Shown here piece by piece: positions 6,232 to 13,045 of a stretch of 15,061 nt of DNA (positions are counted from its first letter, which is position 1; the number at the start of each line of letters is the position of its first letter). A model generated the notes under the pieces. That model was given only the letters and a program-made list of their open reading frames with translations, had not been told where the DNA came from and did not search any database. The translations under genes were made by a program, and so were the position numbers. The DNA comes from Thermomicrobiales bacterium (GTDB lineage Bacteria; Chloroflexota; Chloroflexia; Thermomicrobiales; UBA6265): NCBI GenBank assembly GCA_025928535.1, contig JAICJJ010000013.1, forward strand, positions 1 through 15,061. The letters run 5' to 3'.

Positions 6232-6288
6232 CGAGGGCATGACCGCCCCTCGTCCGTTCTTGCCGCCGCGGCGTCGAGGGACGAATCG

Positions 6289-7893
6289 ATGTCGAACGAC
6301 GCGCGCCGTCGCATCCCTTCCGGATCACGCCAGCGGCTGGCGACCACGCGCCGCCGTCTCCTCGCCGCGGTCGCCGGCGGCGCGCTCGCCCGCATCCTCG
6401 CCGATCGGCTGATGCCGTTCAGCCGCGTCGCCTACGCTCAGGACGCGACCGCCGGCGCCGCCGACGCCGTGCCGGAAAACACGTCGCGCTATTTTGCGGA
6501 AGCGGGGCACAATCTCGAAGACCCGTTTCTCTCTCGCTGGCAAGCGGCGGGGGGCGACGCGATCTTCGGCCCGCCCCTGTCCGAAGAACGCTACGCCACC
6601 GGCGCCGGCGGCGTGCTGCAGACCTTTCGCGGCATGACCCTGCTCTACGATCCAAGCCAGCAAGCGCCGCTCGATGTCCGCGGCCGGTCGTTCGACAAGA
6701 CGCACTGGCGCGATCTGGCGCCGATCGCCGCCTTGCGCGGCGTGGCGGGTTGCGACGGCAGCGATCCGTCGTGCCAGTTTTTCGCCGACACCGGCCACAC
6801 GCTCGCCGGCGATTTCGCCGCATTCTGGAACGCGCACGGCGGCCAGCCATTTTTCGGCATGCCGGTCTCCGAGCCGTTTCCCGACCCCGACGCCGCCGGC
6901 GCGACCGCCCAACTGTTCGAAGCGGCGGTGCTCGAGTCGCGGCCGGGCGTCGGCGTCTCGCTTCGGCCGACCGGCCAGGCCGAAGCCGACGCCGCCAAAG
7001 GCGATCCCGCGTTCGCCGCCGCCCCGCCGAACGGCGGCACGTCGTTTCAAGTGTCGTCGGCGGACGGCTTGCGGCTCCGTTCGGCGCCGGACGGAGCGGC
7101 CGACGTCATCGCCGTCCTCGCCAACAACGCCGAATTCATCGCCGCCCAGCAATCGGACGGCGATTGGCGCCCCGGCTATTCCGATGGCCGCGCCGGCTGG
7201 GTCTTCGGCCAATACCTGACCACGCCGCCGCCGTTGCCCCAGATCGACCCATCAGATTGGAATCTCAACGTCTGGCAGGGCGCGGCGCTGGAAGAGACGA
7301 ACATCCGCGCGCAGCCGACGACCTCGGCTCCGATCACCAAGATGCTCGCCTACGCCGCGCCGGTGACGGTGGCGAAATGGGTGCAAGGAGAAGCGGTTTT
7401 CCCGAATGCCGACATGTGGGCGCAACTCGTCAACGGCGGTTACGTCTACGGTCGCAATGTCGGCCGCAACGCGCCGGTCCAGCCGTTGCCGCCGCCGACG
7501 GGCGCGCCGACGTTCGGCAAATGGATCGACATCGGCCTGATCCAGCAGTTGATGACCGCCTGGGACGGCCAGACCGCGGTCCGGACGGTGCCGGTGACGA
7601 CGGGGATGCCCGGGTGGGAAACGCCGACCGGTTCGTTCCAGATTCTCAGCCGCGTCGCCAACGAAACGATGACGAGCGGCGCGATCGGGGCGGAAGATCA
7701 TTACAAACTGGAAGACGTCCTCTTCACGCAGTATTTCACCAACTACGGACACGCCATCCATTTCGCCTGGTGGCGGACCAAGGAAACGATCGGCCGCCCC
7801 GGCAGCCACGGCTGCGTCAACACGTTGCTCGAAGACGCCCGCTTTTTCTGGGACTGGGCCGAACTCGGCACGCCGGTGATCATTCACGAGTAG
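6289..7893 (+). CDS. Secreted L,D-transpeptidase (YkuD) with two N-terminal repeats and two SH3-like domains
   Basis: 534-residue exported cell-wall enzyme. The N-terminus has a twin-arginine-like motif (TTRRRLLAAVAGG, 19-31) and a probable cleavage site after AYA at about residue 50. Two repeats follow, at about 65-122 and 162-220, each with F-A-x-x-G-H-x-L, F/W residues, a GG pair and FG-x-P-x-SE; they resemble LGFP-like modules seen in Chloroflexota secreted proteins. Two bacterial SH3-like domains come next (about 253-310 and 327-392), which usually bind peptidoglycan peptides. The C-terminal YkuD domain (about 410-534) has H491 in AIHFAWW and the catalytic SHGCVN, with nucleophile C509. 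YkuD enzymes form 3-3 or protein cross-links in peptidoglycan. C155 and C162 may pair as a disulfide. ATG 6289 follows a GAGGGA Shine-Dalgarno. Confidence 0.92.
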   Translation: MSNDARRRIPSGSRQRLATTRRRLLAAVAGGALARILADRLMPFSRVAYAQDATAGAADAVPENTSRYFAEAGHNLEDPFLSRWQAAGGDAIFGPPLSEERYATGAGGVLQTFRGMTLLYDPSQQAPLDVRGRSFDKTHWRDLAPIAALRGVAGCDGSDPSCQFFADTGHTLAGDFAAFWNAHGGQPFFGMPVSEPFPDPDAAGATAQLFEAAVLESRPGVGVSLRPTGQAEADAAKGDPAFAAAPPNGGTSFQVSSADGLRLRSAPDGAADVIAVLANNAEFIAAQQSDGDWRPGYSDGRAGWVFGQYLTTPPPLPQIDPSDWNLNVWQGAALEETNIRAQPTTSAPITKMLAYAAPVTVAKWVQGEAVFPNADMWAQLVNGGYVYGRNVGRNAPVQPLPPPTGAPTFGKWIDIGLIQQLMTAWDGQTAVRTVPVTTGMPGWETPTGSFQILSRVANETMTSGAIGAEDHYKLEDVLFTQYFTNYGHAIHFAWWRTKETIGRPGSHGCVNTLLEDARFFWDWAELGTPVIIHE

Positions 7894-7985
7894 ACGAATC
7901 GGCGCGTCGGCCCGGTCGGCAGGGATGGCAAAAATGCGCCAAAATCACGTCGGGGAACGCGGACGCAGCCAGACGGAGGACGGTC

Positions 7986-8618
7986 GTGGCGGATCGGGCG
8001 ACAAGCGGGCGATGGGCAGCGGGCCGCGCCGTCCGGTTCGTCATCCTGGTTGCGGCCATCGTCGCCAGCCTCGGCGCGGGCATCGCCTACGCGCGCGATC
8101 GGCTCGACCAGCAAAACGTCAACCAGCACACGACCGGCACGTTCGGCATCGGCATCCCGGCGACGCCGCTGCGGGCGCAGACCTTCACCGCGCACCGGAA
8201 AGGCAAGATCGACCGGGTGGGGGTCTACCTGTGGCCGAACCAGGACAATCCGCCTTCCGGAACGATTTTCGTCGATCTCTTTCCCACCGACGCCGACAAC
8301 GCGCCGCTCACTACTGGCGCCCCGATCGGCTCCGGCAGCATCAGTTCGACCATCATTCCTCAATCCGGCGGCATGGTCCTGGTCGATCTCTCGCCGCGGG
8401 CGCCCATCCACAAGGGAACGCGGTACGCCATTGTCCTGCACGCCGATCAGTCGATCGCCGGGGTGTTCAGTTGGGCCGGAAGCAGCGGCCCCGGTCCCGA
8501 CCAGTATCCCAGGGGCGACGAAGCGAGCCGCTCCGACCCGAATGGCGCATGGACTCTCTTTGCTGGTCAGGATTTCTTTTTTCAAACCTTCGTCGTCGTT
8601 CGCCGTCATCATGGCTAA
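7986..8618 (+). CDS. Small secreted or membrane-anchored beta-rich protein of unknown function
   Basis: 210-residue protein that I do not recognise. A positively charged start is followed by a hydrophobic segment (residues about 15-34) ending in AYA, so it is a Sec signal peptide or N-terminal anchor. The rest has alternating short hydrophobic strands and G/P/D turns: FTAHRKGKIDRVGVYLWP, then GTIFVDLFP, MVLVDLSPRAPIHKGTRYAI, and a final WTLFAGQDFFFQTFVVV. This fits one extracellular beta-sandwich (adhesin or carbohydrate-binding-like) domain. There are no cysteines and no obvious catalytic motif. The GTG at 7986 is supported by a GGAGGA 5 nt upstream (7975-7980). It sits 92 bp after the L,D-transpeptidase and 27 bp before the peroxiredoxin, so it is probably co-transcribed with at least the latter. 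A cell-surface role is inference. Confidence 0.75.
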   Translation: MADRATSGRWAAGRAVRFVILVAAIVASLGAGIAYARDRLDQQNVNQHTTGTFGIGIPATPLRAQTFTAHRKGKIDRVGVYLWPNQDNPPSGTIFVDLFPTDADNAPLTTGAPIGSGSISSTIIPQSGGMVLVDLSPRAPIHKGTRYAIVLHADQSIAGVFSWAGSSGPGPDQYPRGDEASRSDPNGAWTLFAGQDFFFQTFVVVRRHHG

Positions 8619-8645
8619 CCGACACCCCGGGAGGATGCAACGTTG

Positions 8646-9182
8646 ATGGAGCGGACCGGCGAGGCGTTCGAACTTGGCGAGCAATTGACGGTGATCGGCC
8701 GGCGTCTGCAGCCAGGCGACGGCGCGCCCGATTTCGAACTCGAAACCTTTGACCCTGACGCGCAAGCGATGCGAAGCGTGCGGTTGGGCGACAGCGGCGG
8801 CCAGGCGCGTCTGCTCAGCGTCGTCAACTCGGTCGATACGCCGGTCTGCCACATCGAGACGCGGCGCTGGGATCGACTGCGCGACGACCTGCCGAGGGAG
8901 GTCGCCATTTACACGGTCAGCATGGATCTGCCGTTCGCCCAGGCGCGGTGGCGTTCGGATGCCGGCGCCGGCCACGCGCTGCTGTCGGCGCACAAGGACG
9001 AAGCGTTCGGCCGCGACTACGGCGTTTTGATCAAAGAGTGGCGATTGCTGCAACGCGCGGTGTTCGTCGTCGATCGCCACGATCGGATCGCCTATGCCGA
9101 ATACGTCGCCGACCAGATGGCCGAGCCGAATTACGATGCCGCGGTCATGGCGGCGCGGCGGGCCTTTGACACCGATTCCTGA
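8646..9182 (+). CDS. Thiol peroxidase-like peroxiredoxin (Tpx family), single cysteine
   Basis: 178-residue thioredoxin-fold peroxidase of the Tpx (atypical 2-Cys) group, which reduces H2O2 and alkyl hydroperoxides. The peroxidatic site is clear in NSVDTPVCHIETRRW, with T65 and C68 matching the T-x-x-C of Tpx, and the conserved Arg appears in LLQRAVFVVDRHDRIAYAEYV. The fold begins with GDGAPDFELETFD. C68 is the only cysteine: where E. coli Tpx has its resolving cysteine (FAQKRFCGAEG), this protein has FAQARWRSDAG. It should therefore work by a one-cysteine mechanism with an external thiol. No signal peptide, so cytoplasmic. A GGGAGGA lies at 8629-8635, 10 nt before ATG 8646 or 7 nt before TTG 8643; either start adds at most one residue. 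It is convergent with the ABC permease. Confidence 0.85.
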   Translation: MERTGEAFELGEQLTVIGRRLQPGDGAPDFELETFDPDAQAMRSVRLGDSGGQARLLSVVNSVDTPVCHIETRRWDRLRDDLPREVAIYTVSMDLPFAQARWRSDAGAGHALLSAHKDEAFGRDYGVLIKEWRLLQRAVFVVDRHDRIAYAEYVADQMAEPNYDAAVMAARRAFDTDS

Positions 9183-9203
9183 TTTCGCGCCAACGGCGGC
9201 AAA

Positions 9204-9226
9204 CTTCTCGGCTTCTCGACTTCTCG
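9204..9226. repeat. Short tandem repeat, three copies of an 8-bp unit
   Basis: CTTCTCG occurs at 9204, 9212 and 9220 with a strict 8-bp period, in the 53-bp space between the stop codons of the convergent tpx-like and permease genes. No stable hairpin is visible there. Probably a small slippage-derived repeat, possibly within overlapping 3' ends. Confidence 0.45.
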
Positions 9227-9235
9227 ACTCGTCTT

Positions 9236-10162
9236 TCACCCCCGGTCCCGCAGCCGTGGATCGAGCGCGTCGCGCAGGCCGTCGCCGAGCAGGTTGATCG
9301 CCAGCACCGTCAGCATGATCGCCAAACCGGGAAAAAACGACACCCACCAACTGTGGCGGATCATCGACCGGCCGTCGGAGAGCATGTTGCCCCACTCCGG
9401 TTCCGGCGGTTTGATGCCGAGACCGAGAAACGACAGCGTCGAGCCGAGGATGATCGCCCCGGCGATGCCGAGCGTCGCCAGGACGATCACGGGCGGCAAG
9501 ATGTTCGGGAAGATGTGTCGGGCGATAAGCGTCCGGTCGGGCGCGCCGATCACCCGCGCCGCGGTCACATATTCCGTTTCCCGCGCGCTCAGCACGCTGC
9601 CACGGACGACGCGGGTGTATTCCGGCATGGCCGAGATGCCGACCGCCAGCATCAGATTGAAGAGACTCGTGCCGAGGATGGCGACGATCGCCATCGCCAG
9701 CAAGATGCCGGGAAACGCCAGCATGACGTCGACCCAGCGCATGATGAACGCGTCGAGCACGCCGCCGTAATACCCGGCGATCAAGCCAAGCGCGACGCCG
9801 ACGACGGCGGCGATGCAGATGGCGATGAAGCCGACCGGCAGCGATTTCCGCCCGCCGTACAACACCCGCGAAAAGACGTCGCGCCCGAAATTGTCCGCGC
9901 CGAACCAATGCTGCGCGCTCGGGGCAGCCCGGATCGCCGACGTGTCTTGCGCGATCGGATCGTACGGCGCGATGACCGGCGCGAGGATCGCCAGCGCGAC
10001 GATGGCCACCAGCGCGACGAGGCCGAGCATCGCGCCCGGATTGCGCCGGAGCCTGCGAAACGCGTCGCCGGCCAGACTGCGCGGCGGCGGCATCCGGGCC
10101 AGCGCCGCGACCGGCGGCGCCGCATCCCGGCCGGGAACGAAGCGGGCGCCGATTTCACTCAT
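9236..10162 (-). CDS. ABC transporter permease, DppC/OppC type
   Basis: 308-residue inner-membrane permease of the peptide/nickel importer family. A short cytoplasmic N-terminal part rich in P/R (residues 1-43) precedes about six helices. The family's early motif HWFGADNFGRDVFSRVLYGG (85-104) and the ATPase-contacting EAA loop AARVIGAPDRTLIARHIFPN (201-220) are both present, followed by LGSTLSFLGLGIKPPEPEWG, characteristic of DppC. It pairs with the preceding permease to form the channel. The ATG at 10162 overlaps the end of that gene by 8 bp, so the two are translationally coupled. It ends the operon: no ATPase gene follows before the convergent peroxiredoxin gene. Substrate not predictable; peptides are most likely, but nickel or sugar oligomers occur in the family. 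Confidence 0.94.
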   Translation of the reverse strand: MSEIGARFVPGRDAAPPVAALARMPPPRSLAGDAFRRLRRNPGAMLGLVALVAIVALAILAPVIAPYDPIAQDTSAIRAAPSAQHWFGADNFGRDVFSRVLYGGRKSLPVGFIAICIAAVVGVALGLIAGYYGGVLDAFIMRWVDVMLAFPGILLAMAIVAILGTSLFNLMLAVGISAMPEYTRVVRGSVLSARETEYVTAARVIGAPDRTLIARHIFPNILPPVIVLATLGIAGAIILGSTLSFLGLGIKPPEPEWGNMLSDGRSMIRHSWWVSFFPGLAIMLTVLAINLLGDGLRDALDPRLRDRG

Positions 10163-11078
10163 ATCTGATCCGTGGGTCGATGACGGCGTACGACAGATCG
10201 ACGACGAGGCTGACCAGCACGTAGACCACCGCCGTCACCAACACGGTTCCCTGAATCAGCGGAAAGTCGCGATTGTTGATCGCCGTGATCGCGACCCGGC
10301 CGAGCCCCGGCCGGGAAAAGATCTGCTCGGTCACCACCGCGCCCGTCAGCAGGCCGGCGAGTTGAATGCCGAAATAGGTCACGACCGGAATCAGCGCGTT
10401 TTTCAGCGCGTGCCGGGTGACGACGACGCGCTGGACCAGCCCTTTCGCCCGCGCCGTCGTCACGTAGTCCTGCCGCAGCACCTCGAGCATGCTCGATCGG
10501 ACGAGGCGCGCGATATAGGCGGACGAAGCGAAGCCAATCGTCACCGCCGGCAGCACCATCGTCTTCCAGCCGCTGATGCCGGTGGCCGGAAAGAGATGGA
10601 TCTGAAACGAAAAGGCGAACAGAAGGAGCAGGCCGAGATAGAACACCGGCGTCGAAACGCCGATCAACGCGATCGCCATCGCCAGCGAATCGAGCCAACT
10701 GTTGTGGAAAATCGCGGCGAGGATGCCGAGCGTGACGCCAAGCGCCAACGCGACCGCGAGACCGCAGAGGGTCAATTGCACGGTCGGCACGATCGCTTCC
10801 GAAATCGTGTCCCAGACCGGCCGCTGGTCGTGCAGGCCGCGTCCGAGGTCGCCGTGCAGCAGATTCCCCATGTAGTCGCCGTATTGCTCCCAGAGCGGCT
10901 TGTCGAGCCCGTATTGATGGCGAATCTGTTCGGCTCGCTCGGGGGAGAGCGGTTTGCCGAGCGCGAAGATCAGCACGGGATCGCCCGGCGTCAGGTGAGA
11001 CATCAGGAAGGTGAAGAGCGTGACGCCGAAAAGCACCGGAATCGCCTGGGCGATCCGGACGAGGATGTAGCGGGTCAT
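10155..11078 (-). CDS. ABC transporter permease, DppB/OppB type
   Basis: 307-residue inner-membrane permease, first of the two channel subunits of the importer. Typical features: start MTRYILVRIAQAIPVLFGVT, a periplasm-side-facing SHLTPGDPV stretch (27-35), the helix-forming segments between 97 and 190, and the EAA loop TARAKGLVQRVVVTRHALKN (208-227) that docks on the ATPase. The later segment VTEQIFSRPGLGRVAITAI is a DppB signature. ATG 11078 follows a GGGGAAG-like site. It lies 69 bp after the substrate-binding protein gene; that gap carries a perfect hairpin that could lower permease expression relative to the binding protein. Its stop overlaps the start of the second permease. Confidence 0.95.
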   Translation of the reverse strand: MTRYILVRIAQAIPVLFGVTLFTFLMSHLTPGDPVLIFALGKPLSPERAEQIRHQYGLDKPLWEQYGDYMGNLLHGDLGRGLHDQRPVWDTISEAIVPTVQLTLCGLAVALALGVTLGILAAIFHNSWLDSLAMAIALIGVSTPVFYLGLLLLFAFSFQIHLFPATGISGWKTMVLPAVTIGFASSAYIARLVRSSMLEVLRQDYVTTARAKGLVQRVVVTRHALKNALIPVVTYFGIQLAGLLTGAVVTEQIFSRPGLGRVAITAINNRDFPLIQGTVLVTAVVYVLVSLVVDLSYAVIDPRIRYE

Positions 11079-11099
11079 GGGCGCGCCGCTTCCCCGAAA

Positions 11100-11139
11100 C
11101 GCGGCGCCGGGCGCTCATCGCGGGTCGCCCGGCGCCGCG
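11100..11139 (-). promoter_or_regulatory. Perfect 14-bp-stem hairpin between binding-protein and permease genes
   Basis: CGCGGCGCCGGGCG (11100-11113) and CGCCCGGCGCCGCG (11126-11139) are exact reverse complements with a 12-nt loop. It lies in the 69-bp gap after the substrate-binding protein stop (11148) and before the dppB-type ATG (11078). In binding-protein importers such hairpins commonly stabilise the upstream message or partly terminate transcription, giving more binding protein than permease. There is no long T-run on the minus strand after it (only GTTTC), so full intrinsic termination is unlikely. Confidence 0.65.
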
Positions 11140-11147
11140 AACTCGGC

Positions 11148-12857
11148 CTATTCGGTGATGTGCGCGTCGTTCATCCAGACGTACGACGCGAGAAAGTCGA
11201 GAAAGTCGCCGTCGACCTTCTTGAGTTTGGCGTTATAGGTGATCGAGTCGGCGAACGGAATCGTCACCGCATCTTCAAGCGTTTTCAACTGGATCTTGGA
11301 ATAGAGATCCTTACGGGTCGCGTCGTCGGTCGCGGCGGCCGCGTCGAGGAGCATCTTGTCGACGTCGGGGTCCTTGTAGTTGGCGTAGTTGAAGTTGCCG
11401 ATGTTCCCCGAGTAGAAGATGGTCCGCAGCACGTCCGGATCGGCGTAGGAAAACCAGAGAAACGCCAGGTCGTACTGGCCCGACTTCCGCTTGTCGACGT
11501 AGGCGCCCTGTTCGAGCGGATCGACCGTGACATCCACACCAACCGCGCGGAACGCGCCCTGGACGAAGGTGGCCATCGCCTTGTCGTTCGGGCGGTCTTG
11601 CGTCGGCCAGTAGAAGGCGAGTTTCTTGCCGTCTTTTTCCCGGAAGTCGCCGTTTTTCGTCCAGCCGGCTTCATCGAGCAACTGGTTCGCCTTGTTCAGG
11701 TCGAACGAATAGACCTGCTCGGTCTTCGGCTCGTAGGCGAAGGTCGGCTTCATCAGCGGACTGGCGGCCGGCTCGAAGATGCCGCCCCAGACCGCCTTGT
11801 TCATCGCGTCCTTGTCGATGGCGTACGACAGCGCCTGCCGGACGTTCTTGTCGGCCGATGGCATCCCGGTCCGAGCGACGTTGAACAACAGGATGTAGCC
11901 GGAGCCGGGCTGTCCCTGCTTGATGACCGCGATGTCCTCGTTGTCTTGCAGGTCCTGGAGTTGCAGCGGATCAACCGTGTCGATGTACTGCGTTTCACCA
12001 GAGGTGAGCGTGCCGGTGCGCACCGAATCGTCGGGGATGATCTTGTAGATCATCGAATCGAGATAGGCCGCGCCCGAATGCTTGAAGAACGACGAGCCCC
12101 AATTGTAGTTCGGATTTTTGTCGATGGTGACGTGGTCCTTGTCGACCCATTCCTTGAAGATGAACGGCCCCGTCCCGACCGGCGCCCGGCCGAAATCGGC
12201 GAGGCCCATCTTCTGGACCGCCGTCGGCGAAACGATGCCGAGATAGCCGTTGAGCCCGCTCAGGAAGGGCGCGAACGGCCGGCTGAGGATCAGTTTGATC
12301 GTGTGATCATCGACGATCTCGGCGTGGTCGTAGGCGTCGATCTGGTTGAACGATTGTCCCGGCGTGATCGTCTTCGCCGGATCGACCTGTTTGCCCTGCG
12401 CCGTCAGGTTGCGCGATTCGACGACGCGGTCGAACGTGAATTTCACGGCGTCGGCGGTGAACGGCGTGCCGTCGTGGAACGTGACGCCCTTTTTCAGGGA
12501 GAAGGTGTAGGTCTTGCCGTCGGGCGAAATTTCCCATTTGTCGGCCAGCGCCGGCTTGAATTCGGTCGCCGTCGGCATCCAGATCAACGGCTCGCAGACG
12601 TTGAGCATGACGCGGATGGTCGAGTCGTAGTTGGTCACCTGCGGATCGAGCGTGCCATCGAAGTCGAAGCCGAGGCCATAAGTGAGCGTGCCGCCGGGCG
12701 TCACGTCCTGGCGAGCGACGGCGGCATAGGCCGGCAACGACGCCAATTGCGACCAGGAGGCCGCAGCGGCCAGTCCGGCCGCCGCGCCGGCGAGCAACCG
12801 GCGCCGATCGAGGCGAAGATCCGTCGGGAGTCGGCTGGAGTCGGTCCGAGAAACCAC
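11148..12857 (-). CDS. Substrate-binding protein of a peptide-type ABC importer (family 5)
   Basis: 569-residue extracytoplasmic binding protein of the SBP_bac_5 family (DppA/OppA-like). The N-terminus has a twin-arginine-type signal (DRRRLLAGAAAGLAAAASW, 17-35) and probable cleavage after AYA at about 45. The mature part opens with GGTLTYGLGFDFDGTLDPQ and shows the family's YTFSLKKGVTFHDGTPFTAD and ADFGRAPVGTGPFIFKEW. It captures the ligand outside the membrane and delivers it to the two permeases encoded downstream. No lipobox cysteine is visible near the signal, unlike many Gram-positive-type binding proteins. GTG 12857 is supported by a GGAGGAG 6 nt upstream. Ligand unknown; the family also takes nickel, haem and oligosaccharides. 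Confidence 0.95.
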   Translation of the reverse strand: MVSRTDSSRLPTDLRLDRRRLLAGAAAGLAAAASWSQLASLPAYAAVARQDVTPGGTLTYGLGFDFDGTLDPQVTNYDSTIRVMLNVCEPLIWMPTATEFKPALADKWEISPDGKTYTFSLKKGVTFHDGTPFTADAVKFTFDRVVESRNLTAQGKQVDPAKTITPGQSFNQIDAYDHAEIVDDHTIKLILSRPFAPFLSGLNGYLGIVSPTAVQKMGLADFGRAPVGTGPFIFKEWVDKDHVTIDKNPNYNWGSSFFKHSGAAYLDSMIYKIIPDDSVRTGTLTSGETQYIDTVDPLQLQDLQDNEDIAVIKQGQPGSGYILLFNVARTGMPSADKNVRQALSYAIDKDAMNKAVWGGIFEPAASPLMKPTFAYEPKTEQVYSFDLNKANQLLDEAGWTKNGDFREKDGKKLAFYWPTQDRPNDKAMATFVQGAFRAVGVDVTVDPLEQGAYVDKRKSGQYDLAFLWFSYADPDVLRTIFYSGNIGNFNYANYKDPDVDKMLLDAAAATDDATRKDLYSKIQLKTLEDAVTIPFADSITYNAKLKKVDGDFLDFLASYVWMNDAHITE

Positions 12858-12982
12858 GGCGTTCTCCTCCGCTGACGATGCGAACTCGATACTTCACGAC
12901 GCCGACGCGAGGATTGTTTCGGAGCGTCCTCGGCCTCGCGGACAGAATTCGGCGCCTGCGCGCACCCATTGGCACGATGCGG

Positions 12983-13014
12983 CGCACAGTATAGTGCGAC
13001 CCCACGAGTGTCAA
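12983..13014 (-). promoter_or_regulatory. Candidate promoter and operator-like palindrome for the ABC importer operon
   Basis: On the minus strand a consensus -35 TTGACA (complement of 13009-13014) is followed 15 bp later by TATACT (complement of 12988-12993). The spacing is shorter than ideal. The -10 is centred in an inverted repeat, CGCAC (12983-12987) and GTGCG (12994-12998). The same bases read TATAGT on the plus strand and could serve the divergent oxidoreductase gene, so one regulator might control both. Transcription would give a leader of about 120 nt before the GTG at 12857. Confidence 0.45.
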
Positions 13015-13045
13015 TGGACCGCGCAGGGAATTCGGGGAGTTGTTG

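Noticed and set aside
6750..7985. Upstream in-frame extension of the small secreted protein through the transpeptidase gene
   Set aside because: The extension is arginine-rich shadow sequence; the strong Shine-Dalgarno and signal peptide place the start at GTG 7986.
9813..12875. A 1020-codon open frame on the plus strand across the importer genes
   Set aside because: It is antisense to three well-supported ABC genes, has R/D/H-rich composition with no domain, and arises from high GC codon bias.
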